Below, in pieces: positions 1 through 8,488 of a stretch of DNA of 64,000 bases. The translations under genes were made by a program, and so were the position numbers. The notes below the pieces were generated by a model. The model saw only the letters and a program-made list of their open reading frames with translations. It was not told the DNA's origin and did not search any database. Position 1 is the stretch's first letter, and every line of letters begins with the position of its first letter. This DNA comes from JBCCDY01 sp039030555 (GTDB lineage: Bacteria; Bacteroidota; Bacteroidia; Cytophagales; Cyclobacteriaceae), in contig JBCCDY010000001.1 in NCBI GenBank assembly GCA_039030555.1, forward strand, positions 124,001 through 188,000, read 5' to 3'.

Positions 1-1
1 A

Positions 2-211
2 GAACTGATCAACGAAATTAATCTTCGGAAAAGCGAATTAAGAGGCATGCTAGGCAATAGAATCGGTAAGCAAATCAGAAAAATCCCTGAACTAATTTTT
101 TATTTAGATGATACCGCAGAAAATGCCTCAAAAATGGATAAGCTTATCGGAGGGCTGGATATTCCTGATGATGATAAAGATTATAAACTAGATGGGTATA
201 GTCCTGAATGA
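2..211 (+). CDS. rbfA: Ribosome-binding factor A, C-terminal part (5' end outside window)
   Basis: The open frame from the window edge gives 69 residues ending in DGYSPE and a TGA stop. The stretch GNRIGKQIRKIPELIFYLDD is typical of the RbfA C-terminal half, where the KH-like fold ends. RbfA binds the 30S subunit and helps 16S rRNA 5'-end maturation, especially in the cold. The acidic tail after it (IPDDDKD) is common in Bacteroidota versions. The stop overlaps the next start as ATGA, so the permease gene is translationally coupled to it. Only the N-terminal part is missing, because of the window boundary. Confidence 0.88.
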   Translation, partial: ELINEINLRKSELRGMLGNRIGKQIRKIPELIFYLDDTAENASKMDKLIGGLDIPDDDKDYKLDGYSPE

Positions 212-1434
212 ATATTCCTTTCTTCATAGCCCGCAGATACTTTCTTTCTAAAAAGAAACGGAACTTCATTAATGTAATTTCCATCATATCCATGTTTGCC
301 GTCGGCTTTGGTGCCATGGCGTTGATTGTAGCACTCTCCGTATTTAACGGTTTGGAAGGAATGCTCAGGTCACTTCACGAAGCGTTCGATCCCAATCTTA
401 AAGTGCTGCCCTTAGAAGGAAAATCATTTGAGTGGGATATGAGCCTGACTCGTAAAATTGAATCTATTGAGGGTATAGAAGTAGTTACACCCGTAATTGA
501 AGACAATGCCTACGTTAAATACAAAGAGGCACAGATGGTTGTAAAGCTTAAGGGTGTTGCTGATAATTTCAATGAACATGGAAATATATCGGATAACATC
601 GTTCAAGGTGAATTCTTATTGAAAGACAATGATATAAGCTATGCCGTTCTCGGAAGAGGAGTACAATATTCCTTATCTCTATCACCTTCCGATGACTTCA
701 ATACCCTACAATTTTTTTATCCGAAAAGAGGAAGAAACCCCATCTCAGCCGATCCCAGTAAACTAACGAACCGAAAAAGCATTCTCGCTTCTGGAATCTT
801 CGCTATTATAAAAGAGTATGATGAGAAGTATGTAATCGTACCCATAGATTTCGCAAAAGAATTAATGGGTTACGAAAACAAGATCACAGCTTTGGAAATC
901 AAGGTTTTGGATGGATATAGTATTTCAAAAACCAAGGAAGAGGTTAAAAATAAGGTTGGTTCTGACTTCAGGGTTTTAAACGAAGACGAGCAGCATGCCT
1001 CTATTCTAAAGGCCTTAAAAATTGAAAAACTATTCGTTTTTTTAACATTCTCGTTTATCATAGCGATTGCAGCTTTCAATATCTTTTTTTCTCTGACGAT
1101 GCTCGGAATCGAAAAAAAGAAAGATATCGCAGTTCTTTACTCGATGGGAGCCCCTGAAAAACTTATAAAATCAATTTTTCTCGCTGAAGGAGCCCTGATA
1201 GCACTTTCAGGCGCTATTACAGGCTTGCTTCTCGGTTTTTTATTTGTTTGGTCTCAGGAAAATTTTGGAATCATCTCTATGGGAATGAGTACCTCTGTGG
1301 TTGAGGCTTATCCGGTTGAAATGCAAGCCATGGATTTTATTTTGGTAGGATTGGCAATCACAACGATTACATTTATGGCTTCTTACCAGCCGGCATTAAT
1401 TGCCAAAAAAGTTGACGTTAAAAACGAATTATAA
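208..1434 (+). CDS. LolC/LolE-type (FtsX family) ABC transporter permease
   Basis: The product is a 408-residue inner-membrane permease with the MacB/FtsX layout: one N-terminal membrane helix (about 25-50), a large periplasmic domain (about 51-270), then three helices (about 275-298, 322-345, 372-395). The cytoplasmic loop KKKDIAVLYSMGAPEK after helix 2 is the coupling segment that contacts the ATPase in this family. By family it should extract lipoproteins from the inner membrane together with a LolD-like ATPase, which is not encoded nearby. It starts inside the rbfA stop (ATGA), an order often seen in Bacteroidota. LolC versus LolE cannot be separated by eye. Confidence 0.85.
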   Translation: MNIPFFIARRYFLSKKKRNFINVISIISMFAVGFGAMALIVALSVFNGLEGMLRSLHEAFDPNLKVLPLEGKSFEWDMSLTRKIESIEGIEVVTPVIEDNAYVKYKEAQMVVKLKGVADNFNEHGNISDNIVQGEFLLKDNDISYAVLGRGVQYSLSLSPSDDFNTLQFFYPKRGRNPISADPSKLTNRKSILASGIFAIIKEYDEKYVIVPIDFAKELMGYENKITALEIKVLDGYSISKTKEEVKNKVGSDFRVLNEDEQHASILKALKIEKLFVFLTFSFIIAIAAFNIFFSLTMLGIEKKKDIAVLYSMGAPEKLIKSIFLAEGALIALSGAITGLLLGFLFVWSQENFGIISMGMSTSVVEAYPVEMQAMDFILVGLAITTITFMASYQPALIAKKVDVKNEL

Positions 1435-1568
1435 ACAGCCCGTTAACTTCTTTCTACATTAAGTTCCCTTAGATTATTTTTTTGTTAGTTCATTAAAATC
1501 TGGCTTATTTTCGATGGTTTTTTGACAATAATCATTACTTTCAAGATTGCCGTTTTTAAAAAAACGTA

Positions 1569-4505
1569 GTGAAAGTAGTTACCGACCAGCCTTATCAAAT
1601 CGTCTATTCATTATTCGAGCACGAATATCTCGGATATTTGTTTGAATCATTCCTGGTTCAACTCGACGAGCAAGGTAGGTTTACTTTTACGCATCAAAAT
1701 ATTTCATCAAAAAATGCGAGAGAGTTTTCGAAAAAACTCGATAGTACTGATTTCGAGCTTATCGCTTTGATCGACGAGATGCAGCAAGGTCAGATTATTA
1801 AAAAATTTCATAAGAAAAAAACGAAAGCTGATGAGTTCTTTTCGAAAGTTTATGACCCCTCGAAAGGAGACGAACTCATTCAAAATGAAATAGAAAGATA
1901 TCTTGAAGCGAGGAGGTGCAAAGTGCTATCCAAGGTAGCTGGAAAAAATGTATTTGAAATGGGTAAGGATGGCGAACCGGCATGGAAAAGACTTCATGTT
2001 CAGGAAAAGAAAGCCACCATTCTTTTTCACTTCAGAAAAAATGAGGACAACACTCACTATTTCCCGACTATTAAGCACAATGGGGAAAAGCTAGACTTTC
2101 AATACAAAGGAGCAATTCTCGTTTGCAACAACCCTGCCTGGATGTTGCTAAATAATAAGATTTACAGATTTGAAAAAGAACTGGATGGTAAAAAACTTCA
2201 GCCTTTTTTAAATAAGAAATTCATCCTGATCCCTGAGAAAGTCGAAGAAACGTATTATAAAAAGTTCGTAGCCCCGCTCATAGCATCTTTCGATGTATAT
2301 GCCAAAGGCTTCGATATTCAAACGGAAAGATATAGTCCGAAACCCTACCTTGAATTTTCTGAACTTGTTACAGTCGGTGCAAATCGAGCGCCGGACTTAT
2401 TCGATCAAAACAAGCCGGAAGAGGAAGATCTCAATAGAAAAATCTTCTTTGAATTAAAGTTTAAGTACAATGGCTATAGCTATTCTGCGTCTTCAAACTC
2501 GCCTGTGAATGTAGAGCTCGAAAAAGAAAATGAGCGATATACTTTCCACCGCATATCCAGAAAAAGGGAAGCTGAACTAGAGGTAAATAAGTTGCTCATT
2601 GAATTGGGCCTTCCCCTCAAATCCGGAAAAGCTACCCTCGAACAATCGGTAGCCTTTGAATGGATCTCTTCTCATCACGCCGAGATGGTTTCGAGGGGAA
2701 TTATAATTGAGCAAACTAAATCCAGGGAGCGTAAGTATTTCATTGGGGATTCTGTGATCAATATGGAAGTCAATGAAAATATTGACTGGTTCGATATTGA
2801 GGCCTCTGTATTTTTCGGTCAATTCGAAATACCGTTTCATACCATAAGACAATATATTTTAAGGAAGAAGAGGGAATTTGAATTGCCCAATGGTGAAATT
2901 GCGGTAATTCCCGAAGCCTGGTTTACACAGTTTTCAGAGTTGATGGCCTTTATGGAGCATCAAAAAGAAGATGATCGATTGAGTATTAAGAAACATCATC
3001 TTACACTTGTTCAGGATTTACAATCAGGAAAACTGGCACAAATAACCTTAAGTAAAAAACTCCAGGAGCTTCAAAATTTTGAAGAAATTGAAGACCATCC
3101 TTTACCTGAAAGTTTTAAAGGAGAACTTCGTCCTTATCAAAAAGCAGGGTATAACTGGATGCAGTTCCTTAGAAAGTACAATTTTGGAGGATGCCTTGCT
3201 GATGATATGGGACTGGGTAAAACAGTTCAAACCCTGGCAGCCTTACAAGCAGAAAAGGAAAGCGATAGTCCCGGTGCTTCTTTGCTGATTATGCCAACAT
3301 CGCTTATCTACAATTGGCAGATGGAGGCAAAAAAATTTACTCCAAACCTGAAGGTGCTGGTTTATTCAGGCACTCAAAGGATCAAGGAGACCAGTTACTT
3401 CAAGAATTACGATCTGATTTTAACCTCTTATGGAATAGCAAGGCTTGATGTTTCCATTTTAGAAACATATTATTTCAATTATATAATCCTGGATGAATCA
3501 CAGGCTATAAAAAATCCGGATTCCAATATTGCCAAAGCAGTTAAGAGACTTCATTCAAAACACAGACTTATTCTTACCGGAACACCCATCGAAAATAGTA
3601 CGCTCGATCTGTGGTCACAGATGACCTTCATTAACCCGGGGCTTTTGGGCAATCAAAAATTCTTCAAAAATGAATTTGTACTCCCTATTGAAAAAAAGAG
3701 GGACGAGGTTAAAACGAGCAAACTGAACAGTATTATTAAGCCCTTCATATTAAGAAGGGAAAAAAGCCAGGTTGCAACAGATCTTCCTGAAAAGATCGAA
3801 CATGTTCAATATGTGAGCATGACGGCTATGCAGGAGGAAGTTTACGAAGAGGTGAAGTCATCTTTCAGAAATCAAATTCTAAATAGTATTGAGCTTAACG
3901 GACTCAATAATTCATCCATGCTGTTACTACAAGGGTTGACCAAGCTCCGTCAAATTGCTAACCACCCAAAAATGGTTGACACTGATTATAAAGGTGATTC
4001 GGGAAAATTAGACGACGCCATTCACATGCTTGCTTCGGTAATTCGTAAAGATCACAATGTTTTAATCTTCAGTCAATTCGTGAAGCAGCTGGCTATTTTC
4101 GAGGATGTGCTTCGTTCTCGTGAAATAAAATATGCTTACCTGGACGGAAGTACAAAAGATAGAAAGGGACAAGTTGAAAAATTTCAGAAGAACGAAGAGA
4201 TCAAAGTATTTCTCATTTCCCTAAAAGCAGGTGGCCTGGGATTAAACTTGACGAAAGCCGATTATGTATTCATTCTGGACCCTTGGTGGAATCCGGCGGC
4301 AGAAGCACAAGCCGTAGATCGTGCTCATCGAATCGGACAGGAAAACACCGTTTTCACTTATAAATTTATCACTCAGGGAACTGTAGAAGAGAAAATTTTA
4401 TCTCTTCAGAAGAAAAAACTACAGCTCGCCTCAAGCCTCATCTCTACAGAAGGAAGTTTCGTAAAGAACCTCACTAAAGATGATATTCAAAGCCTTTTAA
4501 GCTAA
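1569..4505 (+). CDS. SNF2-family DEAD/DEAH-box helicase
   Basis: The product is 978 residues with a GTG start. The C-terminal half is a complete SNF2 ATPase: motif I DDMGLGKT (about 544-551), motif II DESQ (about 641-644, a variant of DEAH/DEGH), motif III LTGTP (about 670), and a helicase C lobe with GGLGLNL (about 888) and AHRIGQ (about 919). The first 500 residues have no motif I recognise, and I see no SWIM-type CxC...CxH zinc motif. Bacterial SNF2 proteins (RapA/HepA-like) translocate on double-stranded DNA; the substrate here is unknown. It is a stand-alone gene with a 134-bp leader and a possible terminator behind it at 4560. Confidence 0.85.
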   Translation: MKVVTDQPYQIVYSLFEHEYLGYLFESFLVQLDEQGRFTFTHQNISSKNAREFSKKLDSTDFELIALIDEMQQGQIIKKFHKKKTKADEFFSKVYDPSKGDELIQNEIERYLEARRCKVLSKVAGKNVFEMGKDGEPAWKRLHVQEKKATILFHFRKNEDNTHYFPTIKHNGEKLDFQYKGAILVCNNPAWMLLNNKIYRFEKELDGKKLQPFLNKKFILIPEKVEETYYKKFVAPLIASFDVYAKGFDIQTERYSPKPYLEFSELVTVGANRAPDLFDQNKPEEEDLNRKIFFELKFKYNGYSYSASSNSPVNVELEKENERYTFHRISRKREAELEVNKLLIELGLPLKSGKATLEQSVAFEWISSHHAEMVSRGIIIEQTKSRERKYFIGDSVINMEVNENIDWFDIEASVFFGQFEIPFHTIRQYILRKKREFELPNGEIAVIPEAWFTQFSELMAFMEHQKEDDRLSIKKHHLTLVQDLQSGKLAQITLSKKLQELQNFEEIEDHPLPESFKGELRPYQKAGYNWMQFLRKYNFGGCLADDMGLGKTVQTLAALQAEKESDSPGASLLIMPTSLIYNWQMEAKKFTPNLKVLVYSGTQRIKETSYFKNYDLILTSYGIARLDVSILETYYFNYIILDESQAIKNPDSNIAKAVKRLHSKHRLILTGTPIENSTLDLWSQMTFINPGLLGNQKFFKNEFVLPIEKKRDEVKTSKLNSIIKPFILRREKSQVATDLPEKIEHVQYVSMTAMQEEVYEEVKSSFRNQILNSIELNGLNNSSMLLLQGLTKLRQIANHPKMVDTDYKGDSGKLDDAIHMLASVIRKDHNVLIFSQFVKQLAIFEDVLRSREIKYAYLDGSTKDRKGQVEKFQKNEEIKVFLISLKAGGLGLNLTKADYVFILDPWWNPAAEAQAVDRAHRIGQENTVFTYKFITQGTVEEKILSLQKKKLQLASSLISTEGSFVKNLTKDDIQSLLS

Positions 4506-4559
4506 TATACATTGCACTTAATTTTAGAGTTCTATCCAGATCAAAGCAAGTTTATTGAT

Positions 4560-4584
4560 CCTTTTCGAAAAGGTTTTGTATTTT
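4560..4584 (+). terminator. Palindrome followed by T-rich tract, possible terminator of the SNF2 gene
   Basis: A perfect 14-bp palindrome, CCTTTTCGAAAAGG, occupies 4560-4573 and is followed by TTTTGTATTTT. As RNA it could form only a five-pair stem with a TCGA loop, so it is a weak terminator at best. It lies 55 bp after the helicase stop and 34 bp before the redox cluster, so it could equally be an operator for the downstream operon. Confidence 0.4.
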
Positions 4585-4607
4585 AAGATATTCTCACAAT
4601 TCAGCTT

Positions 4608-4811
4608 ATGGAAGCCTTTTTTACCATTCTATTATCTATTGTTGCAGTTTATTCAGTGATAGGATTATTATTTTCATTTTATTTCAGCTTTGTTGGAGTA
4701 AAAAAAATAGACGATCTGGCAACAAATTCCACCTTTGGGTTCAAGCTTATTATCATTCCTGGAACGATCCTTTTATGGCCTTTCCTGATGTCTAAACTTA
4801 GAAAATCATGA
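4608..4811 (+). CDS. Small two-helix membrane protein, first gene of redox cluster
   Basis: The product has 67 residues and two predicted membrane helices (about 3-27 and 45-62) joined by a short polar loop containing GVKKIDD. The second helix carries the PGTILLWPFLMSK segment and the C-terminus is basic. I do not recognise a named function. The stop overlaps the start of the next gene (ATGA), the spacings that follow are only 2-3 bp, and the four genes to 7122 read as one operon, so a structural or assembly role in that membrane complex is the simplest inference. Confidence 0.7.
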   Translation: MEAFFTILLSIVAVYSVIGLLFSFYFSFVGVKKIDDLATNSTFGFKLIIIPGTILLWPFLMSKLRKS

Positions 4812-5209
4812 TCCAATCTATTCGAAAAAGACATCGATTGATGTGGGTGGTGATTTCAATAGCCTTACCACTAATGTTTGCCTTCGCACTCATTTTTACA
4901 CCTGAAAAAAAAGAAGACACTAACTTTTCCAGTGTTGAGTTTCTAGACTGGAAAGAAATTAGAAAGGCGAACTTAGAGGGTATAAACGCATATTTGGCAG
5001 AAGACAAGAAAGGAATCATAAAATTAATACTTCACTTCAAGGAACCTGTAAAGTCGGCTTTTGCCACAGTTCAACTTAATGAAAAGCAACTAGGTACCAT
5101 AAGTAGCAAATCGAGTCAGGTCTTCGATCTACCGAGTTTACCGGAAAAGGCCACAGTCGTCATTTTCGACGAAATAGATAAAAAAGAAATTTTAAAAGTA
5201 GAGCTATAA
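4808..5209 (+). CDS. Membrane-anchored hypothetical protein of the redox cluster
   Basis: The product has 133 residues. A basic N-terminus (MIQSIRKRHR) leads into one membrane helix (about 12-30, VVISIALPLMFAFALIF), followed by an approximately 100-residue extracytoplasmic domain with alternating hydrophobic residues, suggesting a beta-sandwich. It has no cysteines, so it probably binds no Fe-S or c-type heme itself. It overlaps the preceding gene by 4 bp and ends 3 bp before the Rieske fusion gene. I cannot name a family; the topology resembles small accessory subunits of membrane redox complexes, which is inference from context. Confidence 0.7.
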   Translation: MIQSIRKRHRLMWVVISIALPLMFAFALIFTPEKKEDTNFSSVEFLDWKEIRKANLEGINAYLAEDKKGIIKLILHFKEPVKSAFATVQLNEKQLGTISSKSSQVFDLPSLPEKATVVIFDEIDKKEILKVEL

Positions 5210-5212
5210 GCT

Positions 5213-6247
5213 ATGGCGCACGATTATACAGCAGTACTCTGGTCAAGGCAGAAGAAACGATACGATATGTTTATTGCTATAAGCGTGGTTCTGTATATGG
5301 TTTCATTTATCGTGATAAACTCAGCCGTTAACCCTGAAATCAGTGAGGAAACTTTAATTATTCGATCTACCGGAACGCTGGCGATCATTCTCTTACATGT
5401 CATTCTTTTGATTGGCCCGCTTAGCCGACTAAATGAAAATTTTCTTCCCTTACTTTACAACCGCCGGCATTTAGGGGTCACTATGTTTCTGATCGCTACT
5501 GTGCATGCTGTTTTTAGTACCCTTCAATTTCATGCATTCGGAAATATAAATCCTGTACTTTCCATCTTTATCTCCAATATGGAATATGGCTCCTTAACCA
5601 ATTTCCCTTTTCAGACTCTAGGTGCACTAGCATGGATCATTCTATTTCTGATGGCCGCAACAAGTCATGACTTTTGGCTTAAGAATTTAAGCGCCAGGGC
5701 CTGGAAGTCACTTCATATCATGGTTTATATTGCCTATAGCTTACTCGTTTTACACGTGATGCTAGGCGTTGCACAAGACCGCTCTACGATTTGGCCCGTA
5801 GCTCTTTTAGGTGCTGGAATGATCCTTATTATTGGAGTTCATTTGACCGCCGGTTTTAAAGAAAGTAAAATTGACAACCAAAATCTTCCTGAGAAAGAGG
5901 GTTTTGTGCATGCAGGGAATGTGGACGATATCGAAAACAATCGAGCAAAAGTGATTGATATCAATGAAGAAAGGGTGGCCATTTTTAAATATGATGGAAA
6001 GCTTTCTGCCGTATCAAATGTCTGTCAACATCAAAATGGACCTTTGGGCGAAGGAAGGGTTATCGGCGGATTAATTACCTGTCCGTGGCACGGATATCAG
6101 TACAAACCTCATGATGGTTGCTCACCACCTCCATTCGATGAAAAAGTCCCAACATTCGGTCTTAAACTTGAAGGGAAAGAGATTTATGTTAAAAAGATTG
6201 CCAACGAAGCTGGAACCGAAGTAGCACCTGTCACTATAAATTTCTAG
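5213..6247 (+). CDS. Ferric-reductase-like membrane domain fused to a Rieske [2Fe-2S] domain
   Basis: The product has 344 residues. The N-terminal 220 or so hold about six membrane helices with histidines inside or at the ends of helices (LLHVILL, IATVHAVF, SLHIMVYIAYSLLVLHVM, GVHLTAG), as expected for two heme b groups in ferric-reductase/MsrQ-type proteins. The C-terminal domain (about 225-335) has a complete Rieske signature: C271-x-H273, then sixteen residues, then C290-x2-H293 in CPWHGYQY. The fusion suggests electron transfer between a membrane heme pair and a Rieske centre. The side of the membrane and the electron donor are unknown. It is the third gene of a tight four-gene operon. 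Confidence 0.82.
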   Translation: MAHDYTAVLWSRQKKRYDMFIAISVVLYMVSFIVINSAVNPEISEETLIIRSTGTLAIILLHVILLIGPLSRLNENFLPLLYNRRHLGVTMFLIATVHAVFSTLQFHAFGNINPVLSIFISNMEYGSLTNFPFQTLGALAWIILFLMAATSHDFWLKNLSARAWKSLHIMVYIAYSLLVLHVMLGVAQDRSTIWPVALLGAGMILIIGVHLTAGFKESKIDNQNLPEKEGFVHAGNVDDIENNRAKVIDINEERVAIFKYDGKLSAVSNVCQHQNGPLGEGRVIGGLITCPWHGYQYKPHDGCSPPPFDEKVPTFGLKLEGKEIYVKKIANEAGTEVAPVTINF

Positions 6248-6249
6248 GT

Positions 6250-7122
6250 ATGGAAAAGAACGAAAAAGAATTTTATGTCGGCTACCTCGAAAAAGCCCCG
6301 AAGGGAATAGCAAAGTTTTTAAAACTTACGATTCCTATCGTCACCATATTAGTAATAGTGGTCGGTACCTTAATCAGTTTTTCTCAAAAAGAATTCGATA
6401 ATAGCACTTTCGAGTTTGGGGTATACAAAGAGATCACTGGTGTTATTTACCAATCTCCATACCCCATGATCAGAGTTACTGATTCTGAAGGAATTGCTAA
6501 AAACTTTCTTTTAGCAGTTTTCGGAAAAGATAATCCAAGGGATCTTCTAAAAAGATATGAAGCTCAAATAGGTAAGCCCCTGGATCAAATGCTTACCAAA
6601 GTGAGCGGCTCGCTCATCTACCATGATGGTAAGACTATGCTCGAACTGGATTTCGATCTCGATTCTTTCCTGGAATCCAAGCCTTTAGATCAAATAGAGA
6701 AAAGAAAAACTAAAGATTTAGGCCAGTATACTCTTGCCGGGGAAATTCTGGATACCAAATGCTTTTTAGGCGTAATGAAACCAGGAAATGGAAAAGCACA
6801 TAGATCCTGTGCCGTACGCTGTATCGCTGGAGGAATACCCCCAGCAGTTGGTATAGTAGATGAAAACGGTTTTTCTCAATACGCTTTGCTAGTCAACGGA
6901 AAAGGAGAACCCATAAATCAGGAAGTACTTCCCTATGTCGGAAAGCAGCTGGAAATCACTGGAAATCTTGAAACACTTGATGACTGGAAGATCTTACGCG
7001 TTGAAAATATCGATAAGGCTATTGCACTTAAAGAGGCTTCAGCTTTAGAACGTCTTTTGGCACTTTTTGAAAATGATGAGCCTGACATGCCGTTAATCGC
7101 TTCCTGCGCAACAGTTTACTAA
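6250..7122 (+). CDS. Membrane-anchored protein with Cys/His motif, last gene of redox cluster
   Basis: The product has 290 residues. One membrane helix (about 20-40) is followed by two similar-sized soluble regions. The second contains C171, H184, C187 and C191, spaced C-x12-H-x2-C-x3-C and followed by IAGGIPP. This looks like a metal or cofactor site but is not the c-type heme motif CxxCH. Each region has beta-rich stretches of the kind seen in OB-fold-like domains, which is only an impression. The gene begins 2 bp after the Rieske fusion stop, so the two products probably work together. I do not recognise a characterised family. Confidence 0.75.
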   Translation: MEKNEKEFYVGYLEKAPKGIAKFLKLTIPIVTILVIVVGTLISFSQKEFDNSTFEFGVYKEITGVIYQSPYPMIRVTDSEGIAKNFLLAVFGKDNPRDLLKRYEAQIGKPLDQMLTKVSGSLIYHDGKTMLELDFDLDSFLESKPLDQIEKRKTKDLGQYTLAGEILDTKCFLGVMKPGNGKAHRSCAVRCIAGGIPPAVGIVDENGFSQYALLVNGKGEPINQEVLPYVGKQLEITGNLETLDDWKILRVENIDKAIALKEASALERLLALFENDEPDMPLIASCATVY

Positions 7123-7129
7123 TCCTGAT

Positions 7130-8488
7130 TTGGCAAAGGCTAAAAGCGTTTTTTTCTGTAAAAATTGTGGTGCAGAATCTGCAAAGTGGATTGGAAAGTG
7201 TCCTGCTTGTGGAGAATGGAATACCTATGTAGAAGAAGTTGTCAAAAAAGAAGCTACAACTTTACATAAAGGACTAAGCTCCGGGGACAAATCGCCAGTA
7301 GCTATTTCGGAACTGAAATCCACTTCATACAATAGAATACCTACAACAGATGATGAGCTGGATCGCGTGCTGGGAGGAGGAATCGTTCCTGGCTCCTTAG
7401 TTCTAATTGGAGGTGAACCCGGTATTGGTAAGTCAACGCTTCTGCTTCAAATAGCACTGAAAATTGGATTAAAAGTACTTTACGTTTCAGGAGAAGAAAG
7501 TGAAGAACAACTGAAAATGAGGGCAGATCGCATTAATGTAAAATCTGCTGAAACGTTCATCATCACCGAAACATCCGTTCAAAATATCCTGGAGTCCTGT
7601 AAGAAACTTCAACCTCAGTTGTTGATCATCGATTCTGTACAAACGTTAACAACCTCATCTGTCGAATCAGGAGCGGGGAGCGTTTCGCAGATTAGAGAGT
7701 CAACCGCCGAGATCTTAAAAATGGCTAAGGAAAGTCAGATTCCTACTTTTTTGATTGGCCACATTACCAAAGATGGTATGATCGCGGGGCCTAAAGTGCT
7801 GGAACACATGGTTGATACTGTTCTTCAGTTTGAAGGAGACAGAAATCTGGCGTACAGAATTCTTCGAACCTCTAAAAACCGATTTGGATCTACTTCTGAA
7901 CTTGGTATTTACGAAATGAATGCTTCGGGTTTACGCGAAGTGACTAACCCTTCGGAGATGCTCACCTCTCAAAAAGATCATGACATCAGCGGGATCAGTA
8001 TTGGCGTTACCCTTGAAGGGAACCGACCTCTACTTATCGAAATACAGGCTTTGGTCACTCCTGCAACTTACGGCACACCTCAGAGAAGCTCTACTGGTTA
8101 TGACCTTAAAAGGTTAAATATGATCGTAGCTGTACTTGAAAAAAGAGGAAATATAAAGCTAGGGGACAAGGATATCTTTTTGAATGTTGTAGGAGGTTTA
8201 AAAATAGAAGATCCTGCTTTAGACCTCGCAGTAGTTGTGGCAATAGTCTCTTCACTCATCGATGTTCCATTACCAGAAAACATCTGTTTTTCTGCTGAAG
8301 TTGGCTTAGGTGGCGAAGTAAGAGCGGTGAATAGAGTGGAAGAAAGAATTGGCGAAGCAGCTAAACTTGGATATAATGCAATAACTATATCCAAATACAA
8401 CAAAGACAGTGTAAAAGATGGAGATTTAAGAATACATCGCTATGGAAAAGTCACCGATGTATTCAAATATCTTTTTTCCGAAAACTAA
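7130..8488 (+). CDS. radA: DNA repair protein RadA (RadA/Sms branch-migration ATPase)
   Basis: The product has 452 residues. It shows the N-terminal four-cysteine zinc motif (C10, C13, C24, C27), Walker A GGEPGIGKST, the RadA-specific KNRFG motif and a C-terminal Lon-protease-like domain used for DNA contact. The length matches the family. RadA is a hexameric helicase that drives branch migration during recombination. The start is TTG at 7130 (MAKAKSVFFCKNCG), the start homologues use. It follows the redox cluster by 7 bp and may be cotranscribed. Its 3' end overlaps the convergent DUF547 gene by 4 bp. Confidence 0.96.
   Translation: MAKAKSVFFCKNCGAESAKWIGKCPACGEWNTYVEEVVKKEATTLHKGLSSGDKSPVAISELKSTSYNRIPTTDDELDRVLGGGIVPGSLVLIGGEPGIGKSTLLLQIALKIGLKVLYVSGEESEEQLKMRADRINVKSAETFIITETSVQNILESCKKLQPQLLIIDSVQTLTTSSVESGAGSVSQIRESTAEILKMAKESQIPTFLIGHITKDGMIAGPKVLEHMVDTVLQFEGDRNLAYRILRTSKNRFGSTSELGIYEMNASGLREVTNPSEMLTSQKDHDISGISIGVTLEGNRPLLIEIQALVTPATYGTPQRSSTGYDLKRLNMIVAVLEKRGNIKLGDKDIFLNVVGGLKIEDPALDLAVVVAIVSSLIDVPLPENICFSAEVGLGGEVRAVNRVEERIGEAAKLGYNAITISKYNKDSVKDGDLRIHRYGKVTDVFKYLFSEN

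Noticed and set aside
5213..7122. MsrPQ or a cytochrome bc complex
   Set aside because: There is no MsrP molybdopterin protein, cytochrome b of the bc1 type (with its four His spacing and PEWY) or c-type heme motif in the cluster.
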